From assembly GCF_000372885.1 (NCBI RefSeq), contig NZ_KB889967.1:3908060-3972059 (forward strand): DNA of 64,000 bases, written 5' to 3'. Each line of letters opens with the position of its first letter. The first letter of the stretch is position 1. This document shows positions 16,578 to 24,718 of the stretch, piece after piece. The position numbers and the translations under genes were made by a program. Origin of the DNA: Methyloversatilis thermotolerans. Lineage in GTDB: Bacteria > Pseudomonadota > Gammaproteobacteria > Burkholderiales > Rhodocyclaceae. The notes under the pieces are model-generated. The model did no database searches. It was given only the letters and a program-made list of their open reading frames with translations, and was not told the origin of the DNA.

Positions 16578-18032
16578 TCACTGCTCGGGTGCTTGCAGTG
16601 CGGCCGGATCGAAGGGTTTGTCGTTGACCGTGAGCTGACCCTTGGCGAACGCCAGACGGAGCGCGAGCTGCCCCTGATCACGCGTCACATAGCCGCGCTC
16701 GAGCAGCGGTGCGATCTGCTGTTCGTACTGCGACTGCGCATAGGCATTCACTTCGTCCGGGTCGGCATCCTCGCCCACAATCTGCAGGACCTGCGCGCGC
16801 GAGCGCTCGACCAGCAGACCGCGTACCAGATTCTCCGGCAGCGACAGCGCGCCCGACGCGTCGAGTCTGGCAAGCAGACCCAGCGGATTCGCGAAATCGT
16901 CGGGCGTGACGCCGGACAGCGATACCCTGGCATTCAGGCTGGCCGGGCCCTCGGGCGTGCTGAAGGACAGGCGGTCTATGGACAGTACGGGTGCGTGACC
17001 CAGCAGTTCGATGGCCGGCCCCATGAGCGTGCCCATGCGCGCCTGCAGCGCCGCCGGATCGTTCATGGTCGCCGGGTCCGATGTGGCTTCCAGGAAGCCG
17101 CGATAGAGCCGAGCCGCAGTCCGCGCGTGCAGGTGGCGCATGGAGAAGTCGTAATGGGCCGGTCCGTAGTCGTGATCCTGCACCTTCATCCTTTCGCTGG
17201 CGATGCGTGCCACGCCATCGATGAAGTCGCCGTCGCGGGTGATGTCCACGCCATAGACCAGCTTCGCCGCATCCATTCTGGGCAGGCGGCCATCCGGATC
17301 GCTCACGCTGATGCTGTCTATCGTGAACCGCTGGCTGCCGCTGTACAGCAGCGGCTCGTCGTCGAAAAGACGCGCCTGTTCGCCGCTCAGGGCCATGCCG
17401 GCGATCACCGCGCGTCCGCCGGCGGCGTCACTCAGTTCCAGCCTTGGTGCCTGCCCCTTCATCGTGTAGCGCGTCATGCCTTCCTCGAAGTCCACTTCGA
17501 GGTGCAGGCCATCCCAGGCAATCTGCAGCGCATCCGCCGGATCTTCGCTTGCGATGTCCCATTTGAAGGCCGGGCTGTCGACATCGCTGTGGCCGCCGCC
17601 CGCGAAGTGATAGACCGTACGCACCGACAGCGGCTTGTTGTCGCCGAACACCTTGCGCACCGCTTGCGCTGCTTCGCCCTCGAGTACCAGTTCGGACCTG
17701 GCCAGACCGGCATCGAACAGGCCGCCACCCAGCCAGGGCCCGTGCCGGATGTCGGTGCGTACGGTCAGCAGCAGCGGCTTCATGCCGGCCTGGCCGGCAT
17801 CGGCCATGGCACGCGCGACGTCGCCCATCAGTTCCATGGTGACGGTTTCGGTCGAGCTGAACACGCCACGCTGATATTCGCGCTTGATCAGTTTCACATT
17901 GGGCAGGCCGGACGCGTACTGGGCGGCCTGCTTGTCGTGCGAGGCTTCGATGCGCTGACCAAGATGCCAGGAGGCTCCGGCGTAGGCGAGCGGCAGCGCG
18001 ACGACGAGCGCGAACAGGAGTTTCTTTTTCAT
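16578..18032 (-). CDS. DUF945-family (YdgA-like) exported protein
   Basis: A 484-residue protein with an N-terminal membrane/signal segment (MKKKLLFALVVALPLAYAGA), followed by a long domain. Two signs point to DUF945: the early GQRIEASHDKQAAQYA and the LIKREYQRGVFSSTETV block. The domain's function is unknown, but homologues such as E. coli YdgA are inner-membrane or periplasmic. The start MKKK at 18032 is chosen because the 42 codons before it lack any protein character. It faces a divergent run of small genes across 170 nt. No strong SD is visible. Confidence 0.8.
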   Translation of the reverse strand: MKKKLLFALVVALPLAYAGASWHLGQRIEASHDKQAAQYASGLPNVKLIKREYQRGVFSSTETVTMELMGDVARAMADAGQAGMKPLLLTVRTDIRHGPWLGGGLFDAGLARSELVLEGEAAQAVRKVFGDNKPLSVRTVYHFAGGGHSDVDSPAFKWDIASEDPADALQIAWDGLHLEVDFEEGMTRYTMKGQAPRLELSDAAGGRAVIAGMALSGEQARLFDDEPLLYSGSQRFTIDSISVSDPDGRLPRMDAAKLVYGVDITRDGDFIDGVARIASERMKVQDHDYGPAHYDFSMRHLHARTAARLYRGFLEATSDPATMNDPAALQARMGTLMGPAIELLGHAPVLSIDRLSFSTPEGPASLNARVSLSGVTPDDFANPLGLLARLDASGALSLPENLVRGLLVERSRAQVLQIVGEDADPDEVNAYAQSQYEQQIAPLLERGYVTRDQGQLALRLAFAKGQLTVNDKPFDPAALQAPEQ

Positions 18033-18162
18033 GAAGGGTCCGGGGTGTTTCACAGAGGATGCGGCCGGCATCATCGCACACCGGCCTGCGCGGGCGGTCG
18101 TGAAAAATGCATGGAAAACGCCGCGCTGTGCGTTGCACGACGGCCGCCTTGCCGACACCGCC

Positions 18163-18168
18163 TATACT
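18163..18168 (+). promoter_or_regulatory. Possible -10 element for the small-gene operon
   Basis: TATACT at 18163-18168 lies 35 nt before the GTG of the first small gene. No convincing -35 sits 16-18 nt upstream (TTGCAC at 18133-18138 is 24 nt away), so this is a weak call. Confidence 0.3.
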
Positions 18169-18202
18169 TCCGCTTTCGTCACATCGCCATGATTTCCGCA
18201 TC

Positions 18203-18637
18203 GTGAATCGCTTTGCCCTGTGCTGCTGCCTGCTGTGCCTGAGTGCCACCGCCGCGGCATCCGGAGCCGGCTGCGCGCTGCAGGTCCCGCCCGCGGATGC
18301 GGGCGCATACGTCACCCCCGGCGGCTTCCTGCTGGTGCATCCGCGCAGTGCGGCGATGGGACGCGGATACACCGGTTGTCGCACGATCTGGGTGGTGCAG
18401 TCGGACGACGACATGCCGCTGCTCATGCGCGTGCATTTCCGTGCCGGCCGGCCGGTGGCGGTCGATGGCTACGACGGGCGCGGTGGTCAGACGGTGCGCC
18501 GCTGCGACCTTCCGTCGTCGCAGCCTGCGTGCGCCGGTCTCGATGATCATCCTCTGCTGGCGCCCGATCTGCCCACCTGGCCGCGCGTCTGCGTGGACCG
18601 GCCCGAGTTGCCGGCCTGTCGCGCCGCACCGCAATGA
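18203..18637 (+). CDS. Predicted secreted Cys-containing protein, unknown function
   Basis: A 144-residue protein not recognised as any named family. The N-terminus (VNRFALCCCLLCLSATAAASG) looks like a signal peptide with a run of cysteines, so it is probably exported. Mature part has about six Cys (for example GAGCALQ, GYTGCRTIWV, VRRCDL, QPACAG, RVCVDR, LPACRA), which could form disulfides in the periplasm. GTG start; the 32 codons before it do not look coding. Its stop overlaps the next gene's ATG by 4 nt, the first of three such overlaps in this cluster. Function unknown. Confidence 0.7.
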   Translation: MNRFALCCCLLCLSATAAASGAGCALQVPPADAGAYVTPGGFLLVHPRSAAMGRGYTGCRTIWVVQSDDDMPLLMRVHFRAGRPVAVDGYDGRGGQTVRRCDLPSSQPACAGLDDHPLLAPDLPTWPRVCVDRPELPACRAAPQ

Positions 18638-18996
18638 AGCGCGGGGTGATGCGGGTGGGCATGCCGAGCGCCTTGGCGGCCCAGGCCGCGCCCTTCGATG
18701 ATTTCCTTGCGCGCCTGCGCGCCGCGGCTGCAGCACGTGATGTGGTGGCCGTGGCCGGTCTCTCGCGCCTGCCCTTCCTTTACGAGGAGCGTCTGCTGGA
18801 CCGCAATGCCTTGATCCGCGCGCTGCCGGGACTGATGGACGAGCGCGTTGCGCGCTGTCTTGCCTCTGCCCCGCCTCTGCGCGAAGGCGCGGACCGGCTG
18901 TTGTATCGCGCGCCGTACACCTTCCATCTGCGTGCCGGCGCGGACGGACAGTGGCGGCTGGAGGAATTCTCGGCCGATGGTGAGGACCTGCCATGA
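18634..18996 (+). CDS. Small protein of unknown function
   Basis: A 120-residue protein, not recognised. It has an Ala-rich N-terminus (MPSALAAQAAPFDDFLARLR), a central helical-looking stretch, and a C-terminal part (YRAPYTFHLRAGADGQWRLEEF) that resembles the beta-rich NTF2/SnoaL-type or DUF4440-type folds, a weak resemblance only. The N-terminal 20 residues could be a signal segment. It is coupled to both neighbours by ATGA overlaps. Conserved arrangement elsewhere would be the best clue to its role. Confidence 0.65.
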   Translation: MKRGVMRVGMPSALAAQAAPFDDFLARLRAAAAARDVVAVAGLSRLPFLYEERLLDRNALIRALPGLMDERVARCLASAPPLREGADRLLYRAPYTFHLRAGADGQWRLEEFSADGEDLP

Positions 18997-19610
18997 ACTG
19001 GCAGACCGTCTACGACATATCCGGCGACGGCGCGCGCGATTTCAGCGGCTACCTGATCGCCGGTGCGGGGGTGCTGGCGCTCGCCGCCGTCTTCGCGCTG
19101 CGCGCGCGGCGACGCGGCGAGCGGTCCGGCACGGCACGCGTGCTCGCGCTGTTCGCGCTCGTAATCGCCGGTCTGGGTTATGGCGTGAATAGCTGGGACC
19201 AGAACCGGCTGACGGCAGCGCTGGAGACCGGAGCCGTGCAGCAGGTGGCGGGCGCGATCCGGCATCATGCGGTGTGGCGCGAAGACGTGACGCCGGCCGG
19301 CAGCGGCCCGGGCGCGACGCGGCATTACCGCAACTGGGAACGCATATCGGTGGGCGGGGTGGATTTCATCTGGACGCCGGGCGCCGACCAGGCGGGATTC
19401 ACCCATGCGCCGTCGCCGCCGCTGGATATCCGCGACGGCCTGTGGCTGCGCGTCACCTATGTCGAGGACGCCCCGGACGAAGCGACCCAGCGGCGCATCG
19501 TGAAGCTGGAGCGCGGTGACGCGCCGCCGGACATGACGCCCTGGGGTCGTCCGGAGGCCGTGCTGCCGGGCGCGCCCTATCCGTCAGTCGTGCGGATGCC
19601 CGGGCCATGA
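18993..19610 (+). CDS. Membrane-anchored protein of unknown function
   Basis: A 205-residue protein with two N-terminal TM segments (about residues 21-36, AGAGVLALAAVFALRARR, and 47-62, VLALFALVIAGLGYG) and an approximately 140-residue soluble domain. The domain contains YRNWERISVGGVDFIWTPG and DGLWLRVTYVED, a beta-rich pattern I do not recognise. It sits in the middle of a four-gene ATGA chain. The topology suggests the soluble domain is on one side of the inner membrane, which side is not determined. No function is proposed. Confidence 0.7.
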   Translation: MNWQTVYDISGDGARDFSGYLIAGAGVLALAAVFALRARRRGERSGTARVLALFALVIAGLGYGVNSWDQNRLTAALETGAVQQVAGAIRHHAVWREDVTPAGSGPGATRHYRNWERISVGGVDFIWTPGADQAGFTHAPSPPLDIRDGLWLRVTYVEDAPDEATQRRIVKLERGDAPPDMTPWGRPEAVLPGAPYPSVVRMPGP

Positions 19611-19855
19611 AGTCCTTCCATCGACGCGCCGCGCGGCCGGCGCCATCGTCCTCCGCGGCTCCACCCGCGGTGCCGGATCGTCGCGGTCGGGTGCGCATCG
19701 ACACGCTGCTGGTCGAGCGCGGGCTGGCGGTGTCGCGCGCGGCGGCGCAGAGGCTGGTCGACAGCGGCGTCGTTCTGGCCGACGGACGCGCGGCAGCTCG
19801 CGCCTCTCTGATGGTCGCCCCGGACTGCTGCGTCACGCTGCGCGCGCACGACTGA
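19607..19855 (+). CDS. Orphan S4 RNA-binding domain protein (TlyA N-terminus-like)
   Basis: An 82-residue protein. After a Pro/Ala/Arg-rich lead of about 27 residues, residues 28-82 form an S4 domain: RVRIDTLLVERGLAVSRAAA followed by QRLVDSGVVLADGRAA. This closely resembles the N-terminal S4 domain of TlyA-type rRNA 2'-O-methyltransferases (RLDxxLVERGLxxSR). The Rossmann methyltransferase domain is absent: 52 nt after the stop the next gene is a TPR protein, and no frame continues into a methyltransferase. So this is either a truncated remnant or a stand-alone RNA-binding module. ATGA overlap with the previous gene. Confidence 0.75.
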   Translation: MKSFHRRAARPAPSSSAAPPAVPDRRGRVRIDTLLVERGLAVSRAAAQRLVDSGVVLADGRAAARASLMVAPDCCVTLRAHD

Positions 19856-19907
19856 TCCCGCGAGCTGAGCACGGTCAACTGGCGTCCTGTCCCGGCGCAA
19901 TATATAT

Positions 19908-21647
19908 ATGCGCCTCACCGTAAGAGCTCATCGCGCCGCCCACATCATGCAAGCCCCTGCCCGCCAGCCCACGACCGCCGAACTGCAGCCGCTATTCAAT
20001 CTGTACAACGCCGGGCGGCTGGCCGACGCGGTGGCCGCCGCGCGACCGCTGTTGTCGCGCTATCCCGGGGCCGTGGTACTGCACAGCGTGCTCGGCTCCG
20101 CGCTGGCCGGCCTCGGCCGGCTCGATGAGGCGGAGCAGGCCTTCGCGGCGGCAGTCAAGGCGAACCCCGGGTCAGCCGAACTGCTCAGCAATCTCGGCCT
20201 GGTGCAGCAGCAGCGCGGCCGGCTCGATGAGGCGCTCGCGACCTACACCCGGGCGCTGGCGATACGGCGTGATTTCCCTGAGCTGCTGTACAACCTCGGC
20301 GTGGTGCAGGACGCGCTCGGCCGGCTGGACGAGGCGGCCGAAAGCTACCGGCGCGCGCTCGCGCTGCAGCCGCGTTTCGCGGTCGCGCTGTTCAATCTGG
20401 GCACGGTGCTGGACCGCCGGGGCGAGCCCGATGCGGCGATCGATGCCTATCGCCGGGCGGTCGGCTGCGAGCCCGGTTTCGTCGAGGCATGGTCCAACCT
20501 GGGCGCGGCGCTGCAGAAGGCGGGCGATGCCGAACAGGCAGTCGCCTGCTATCAGAAGGCGCTGGACATCCAGCCCACCGCTACCGCCTGGTTCAATCTC
20601 GGCACCGCGCAGCGTGCCTACGGCCTGATGGCCGATGCCGCGGAGAGCTATCGGCGCGCCATCGCGCTGGCGCCCGCCTATGCCGACGCGCACAGCAATC
20701 TGGGTGAAATCCTGCGCGACCAGGGCGATGGCGACGGCACGCTGGCGGCATTCCGTGCCGCGCTGGCGATCGATGCCGACCATGGCATGGCCAACTACAA
20801 CATCGGCCTGCTGCACCACGACCTGCGCGACTACGACAAGGCGCTGCCGTATTTCGAGCGCGCCCGCGTGCTCGACTGGCAGGACCGGGTGCTGTACTGC
20901 CTGTACAAGCTGCGCCGCAGCGACGAATTCGAAGCGCGGCTGGATGCGATGATGCAGACGCGTCACCGCTCGCCCATGGTGGCCACGCTGTCTGCCCACC
21001 ATGCGCACAACCGTGGCCGGCCCGACCCTTACCGCTTCTGTCCTGATCCCGTCGCCTTCGTGCATCACGCTCATCTGGATGCGCTGACCGATGCCGGCGA
21101 CAGCCTGCGCGCGGACCTGTTGCGCGACATCACGAATGCCGACATCCAGGCGCGCAAGCAGGGACGGCTGTATTACGGCGTGCAATCCTCCGGCCATCTG
21201 TTCCGCCGGCCCGAGGCCTCGATCGCGCGGCTGGTCGGCCTGATACGCGCCGAGCTCGATCGTTACCGCGCGCATCTGGCGGGCGAGGACTGCGTCTATG
21301 CGCAGGACTTTCCGGCGCGTACCGAATTCGCCAGCTCGTGGTTCGTGAAGATGAGTCGCGGCGGACATCTGACCTCGCACATCCACGAGGAGGGCTGGCT
21401 GTCCGGCGTGCTCTATCTGGCGATGCCGTCCGACCGCCCGCCGGGCAGCACGGCGGGTGGCATCGAGTTCAGCACCGATGGCGACGACTATCCGCGCGAG
21501 CGCGACGATTTCCCGCGCCTGACGCTGCAGCCGGTGGTGGGCGACATCGTGTTCTTCCCGTCCTCGCTGTTCCACCGCACGATTCCATTCGAATCGAACG
21601 AGGAACGCATCTGCATCGCGTTCGACGTGAAGCCGGCTGCTGCCTGA
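19908..21647 (+). CDS. TPR-repeat protein with C-terminal 2OG-Fe(II) oxygenase-like domain
   Basis: A 579-residue protein. Residues about 25-330 are roughly eight TPR repeats (for example LLSNLGLVQQQRGRLDEALA, LYNLGVVQDALGRLDEAAES), mostly with the standard A/L-G pattern. Residues about 400-579 match the putative 2OG-Fe(II) oxygenase family seen after TPRs (SGVLYLAMPSDRPPG, PVVGDIVFFPSSLFHRTIPF, ERICIAFDV), with candidate iron ligands His in HLTSHIHEEGWLSG and H near FHRT. The substrate is unknown; such fusions are thought to act on proteins or glycans. An ATG at 19947 (MQAPARQ) is an equally possible start. A TATATATA tract at 19901-19908 just before the first ATG could instead be a -10 element. 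Confidence 0.85.
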   Translation: MRLTVRAHRAAHIMQAPARQPTTAELQPLFNLYNAGRLADAVAAARPLLSRYPGAVVLHSVLGSALAGLGRLDEAEQAFAAAVKANPGSAELLSNLGLVQQQRGRLDEALATYTRALAIRRDFPELLYNLGVVQDALGRLDEAAESYRRALALQPRFAVALFNLGTVLDRRGEPDAAIDAYRRAVGCEPGFVEAWSNLGAALQKAGDAEQAVACYQKALDIQPTATAWFNLGTAQRAYGLMADAAESYRRAIALAPAYADAHSNLGEILRDQGDGDGTLAAFRAALAIDADHGMANYNIGLLHHDLRDYDKALPYFERARVLDWQDRVLYCLYKLRRSDEFEARLDAMMQTRHRSPMVATLSAHHAHNRGRPDPYRFCPDPVAFVHHAHLDALTDAGDSLRADLLRDITNADIQARKQGRLYYGVQSSGHLFRRPEASIARLVGLIRAELDRYRAHLAGEDCVYAQDFPARTEFASSWFVKMSRGGHLTSHIHEEGWLSGVLYLAMPSDRPPGSTAGGIEFSTDGDDYPRERDDFPRLTLQPVVGDIVFFPSSLFHRTIPFESNEERICIAFDVKPAAA

Positions 21648-21656
21648 TCCCGGCGT

Positions 21657-22484
21657 TCAGCGCGCTTGCCGGGCGCCGGGTACCAGCGCCGCGACGCGTG
21701 CGGCACCGTCGCTGGCTTCGCGCCGTGGCGGGACGCCGTCGGGAGGCGGACGGTCGGGGGGCATGCCTGCTCCGGGCTGCGGCGGCCGGTCGACCTGCGG
21801 TCGCGCCAGGCGGTCGACCGCGACATCGAGGCTGGCGACATAGCGCCCATCCGCCTCGCGCACTGCGCCGAGCACGCTGCCGCCCGCCTGCAGCGCGATG
21901 CCGTCGTTGCTGTTCAGAACGGCGCGCAGATGCGCGCGGCGATAGGCAGGCAGATGGGTGTAGATGTACTCGCTCAGCGCATCCGGCAGGAAGAACTGCG
22001 AGGTGAGCACCGCCGCGCCGCGGTACAGCACCTTGAAGTGGATGTGCGTGGTGCGCCCTTCATACCAGCCCGGGTACACACTGCGGAAGTTCACCCGGCC
22101 GTCGCCGTCGCTGAACTGGCTGCCCCGCAGGAAGGTGCGGCCGCGCGTCGACACCCGGCCGTCCTCGCCCTGCCCGTCGTAGCCGGAATAGAGGCCGGAC
22201 GCATCGCAGTGCCAGACATCGACGCGCGCACCGGCGAGTGGCTGGCCCTGTTCGTCGCGCACCGCGAGCGCCAGATCGAGCGGGATGCCGGGCAGTCCTT
22301 CCGTGATGTCCGCCCGCACCAGGCCGGGATCGAAGTAGTACGGACCTTCCGTGGTCTGCGCCGTGAGTGTCGGCCGCGAGGCGGGCGTCGCGCCGCTGGC
22401 AGGCCGTATCGACGCGACATTGCCGACCGAGAGCAGGGCGGCGGTCAGCATGCGGCGGCGCGGAAGGGATGCGGATGTGCTCAT
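21657..22484 (-). CDS. Exported intradiol-dioxygenase-like protein
   Basis: A 275-residue protein with the protocatechuate/catechol dioxygenase fold. Non-heme iron ligands are recognisable: Tyr in GLYSGYDG, Tyr in YPGWYEGR, and two His in THIHFKV. The N-terminus (PRRRMLTAALL after MSTSASL) has a twin-arginine-like signal, so export by Tat is likely. That is unusual for ring-cleaving enzymes of soluble pathways but typical of a secreted subgroup of unknown substrate. The last 50 residues are Pro/Arg-rich and look unstructured. The chosen ATG at 22484 gives a signal of normal length; the reading further upstream has no protein character. Confidence 0.88.
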   Translation of the reverse strand: MSTSASLPRRRMLTAALLSVGNVASIRPASGATPASRPTLTAQTTEGPYYFDPGLVRADITEGLPGIPLDLALAVRDEQGQPLAGARVDVWHCDASGLYSGYDGQGEDGRVSTRGRTFLRGSQFSDGDGRVNFRSVYPGWYEGRTTHIHFKVLYRGAAVLTSQFFLPDALSEYIYTHLPAYRRAHLRAVLNSNDGIALQAGGSVLGAVREADGRYVASLDVAVDRLARPQVDRPPQPGAGMPPDRPPPDGVPPRREASDGAARVAALVPGARQAR

Positions 22485-22562
22485 GGTCGAATGGCTGAGG
22501 GGTGATGCCTGCAGCCTAGGTCGGCCATGTGTACCGCTTATGCGATGCGGCACCGGAAATCG

Positions 22563-23945
22563 TCAGCCGGATGTCAGCAGATGTTGCGGTCGCCGAGGCA
22601 GCCATACCCTGACCTCGAGGCCCGGTGCCGCGTCGGCAAGTTCGATGCGGCCGCCGTGCAGCATGACGACCGAGTGCACCAGACTCAGGCCCAGGCCCAG
22701 GCCCGGCGTGTGGCGTGCGGCCTCGACCCGGTACAGGCGCTCGAACACGCGCTGACGCTCCGCTTCCGGAATGCCCGGCCCCTGGTCGCGCACGACGAGC
22801 TTCAGCGCATCGCCGTCCTCGTGCAGGGCCAGCGTGACCTCACCACCGACCGGGCTGTACTTGATCGCATTGTCGAGCAGATTGAGCAAGGTCTGGAACA
22901 GCAGATCGCGATGCCCGCTGCAGTGCGCCTCGCGTGTCAGGTGGCCGTGCAGCGCGAGGCCGTTCGATTCGGCCAGGGGTTCCATCAGTTCCAGCGCGTC
23001 GCGGGCCAGCAGGCACAGGTCCAGTTCCCGGAATTCGCCCCGCAGCAGGCCGGAATCGACGCGTGCGATGCGCAGCAAGGACTGGAAGGTGGACAGCACC
23101 TGGTCGATGTCGGCCAGATTGCGCTCCAGCCAGTCCGGCAGTTCCTCCGGCGGCGGCGGGTGACGCAGCGCTGCCTCAATGCGCGAGCGGTGGCGCGTCA
23201 AGGGCGAGCGCAGATCATGCGCGATGTTGTCGGTCGCTCCGCGCACCCCGGCAATCAGTGCTTCGATGCGATCCAGCATGGCATTCAGGGTCAGCGCCAG
23301 ACGGTCGAACTCGTCCGGGTGGCGGTCCGCAGCATCGAGCGGAATGCGATGCTTCAGGTCGCCGGTCATGATCTGCTGCGCCACGCGCCGTATGGTGTCG
23401 ACCGGGCGCAATACCGCGCGCGTCAGCAACCAGCCACCGACCAGGGATACGAGCAGCATGAGACCGAAGCTCGCGAAGGCGGCGTGGCGGATGTCGGCAC
23501 GCACCTTCTCCACTTCGTACTCGTCGAAGCCCACGAGCAACCGGCTGCCGTCGGGCAGCGCCGTCCATCGGGCGACGATGTCGGTATCGAGCGGGTGGCG
23601 CAGGCTGGGCAGGCGCAACATGCGATCCGGCAGGGCTGCCTGTGGCGGCCAATCGTCCAGATTGCCCGCCATCATGTGTCCGCCGCCGTCCTCGAGGCGA
23701 TAGATGCGGTCGTGATCCGGCGAACGCATGGCCAGCCGCTGACGGATCAGGCCGCTGACGCCGCGTGTGCCATCGACGGCGTATTCGGCGCGCAGGATGT
23801 CCAGTTCCGACTGCACGCTTTCCTCGACATGGCCCAGCATGTAACGCCCGGCCAGCCAGGTCACCAGCGCCAGCATGAGGCCGAAACCGGCGGCCAGCAG
23901 CGCGCTGTTGGCCAGCGTGAGCCGGGCGGTGGTGCCCAGCTTCAT
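22563..23945 (-). CDS. Sensor histidine kinase
   Basis: A 460-residue membrane kinase. TM1 is near residues 15-35, a periplasmic sensor of about 125 residues follows, TM2 is about 157-178, and a HAMP domain follows (VLRPVDTIRRVAQQIMTGDL). The H-box is DNIAHDLRSPLTRH with H243, the N-box LLNLLDNAIKYSP is near 350, and the G-boxes (RDQGPGIP, LGLGLSLV) follow. Such CusS/PcoS-like kinases often sense metals in the periplasm. Its ATG overlaps the upstream spermidine-synthase-like stop by 4 nt, which separates it from its response regulator. Likely partner: the OmpR-type regulator at 24715-25392. Confidence 0.93.
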   Translation of the reverse strand: MKLGTTARLTLANSALLAAGFGLMLALVTWLAGRYMLGHVEESVQSELDILRAEYAVDGTRGVSGLIRQRLAMRSPDHDRIYRLEDGGGHMMAGNLDDWPPQAALPDRMLRLPSLRHPLDTDIVARWTALPDGSRLLVGFDEYEVEKVRADIRHAAFASFGLMLLVSLVGGWLLTRAVLRPVDTIRRVAQQIMTGDLKHRIPLDAADRHPDEFDRLALTLNAMLDRIEALIAGVRGATDNIAHDLRSPLTRHRSRIEAALRHPPPPEELPDWLERNLADIDQVLSTFQSLLRIARVDSGLLRGEFRELDLCLLARDALELMEPLAESNGLALHGHLTREAHCSGHRDLLFQTLLNLLDNAIKYSPVGGEVTLALHEDGDALKLVVRDQGPGIPEAERQRVFERLYRVEAARHTPGLGLGLSLVHSVVMLHGGRIELADAAPGLEVRVWLPRRPQHLLTSG

Positions 23946-24718
23946 GCCGGCACCCCTTCGGCGAGCCGCCGTCGGCTTGCGATGAAGTCGCGTGCGAAAC
24001 CGGGGAGCGCGATGCCGAACATCCGTTCCAGCCTGCGCGTCTGCTGCGCGAGCCGCGCTTCGGACAGGCGGAAGGCCCTGCCGCGCGCCGCAAAGACCAC
24101 GCGGTTGTCGCCGTCGGCCGTCGTCACCGCAGCGACCGAGCGCGCAAAGCCGGCCGCGATGCGCTCAGTCCATGCATCGGCCAGCGCGTCGCGTGCATAC
24201 ATGTTCATGGCGAATACGCCGCCGTCGGCCAGCGCGTCGTGACAGGCGTCGAAGAAGCGCGGCGAGGTGAGGGCCGGAGCCATGCCGCCGATATCGAAAC
24301 CGTCCACCCACACGAGGTCGAAAGCGCGGTCGTGGCGGGCAATCCACTCCGCTCCGTCGATGCAGTGGATGCTCAGTCGCTCGTCGTCCGGCGGCACGTG
24401 GAAGCGCCCGCGCAGCGCGATCACCTCGGGCGACAGTTCCGCGACCTCCAGGCGCGTCTGCGGCAGATGGCGATGGCAGGCCTTCACCAGCGAGCCGCCG
24501 CCAAGACCGATCAGTGCGATGCGGCGCGCGGCCGGCACGAAGGCCAGCGAAGCGACCATGAGATGCGAATATTCGAGTACGAGGCGTGCCGGATCGGCGA
24601 TGTCCATGGTGCTCTGAACCGCCAGTTCGGAAAATGCCAGCGTGAGGAGGCCGTCCTGTTCCACCAGATAGGGCTGGCCGGCTTCGACCTGCTCGCGCGT
24701 CGGTCCGGCGGCGCTCAT
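23942..24718 (-). CDS. Spermidine-synthase-like methyltransferase-fold protein
   Basis: A 258-residue protein of the spermidine synthase / SAM-dependent Rossmann family. It has the nucleotide loop RIALIGLGGGSLVKACHRH near residue 70 and the acidic VWVDGFDIGGMAP near 145, as in PolA-type aminopropyltransferases. SpeD is not present nearby, so polyamine synthesis is not supported by context. It could be a methyltransferase or carry another function. It overlaps both the response-regulator stop (ATGA at 24715-24718) and the kinase start, so this gene is embedded in a two-component operon, which is unusual. Confidence 0.8.
   Translation of the reverse strand: MSAAGPTREQVEAGQPYLVEQDGLLTLAFSELAVQSTMDIADPARLVLEYSHLMVASLAFVPAARRIALIGLGGGSLVKACHRHLPQTRLEVAELSPEVIALRGRFHVPPDDERLSIHCIDGAEWIARHDRAFDLVWVDGFDIGGMAPALTSPRFFDACHDALADGGVFAMNMYARDALADAWTERIAAGFARSVAAVTTADGDNRVVFAARGRAFRLSEARLAQQTRRLERMFGIALPGFARDFIASRRRLAEGVPA

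Noticed and set aside
19607-19910. Frameshifted full-length TlyA methyltransferase
   Set aside because: Neither the following 52 nt nor the next gene in any frame shows methyltransferase motifs.
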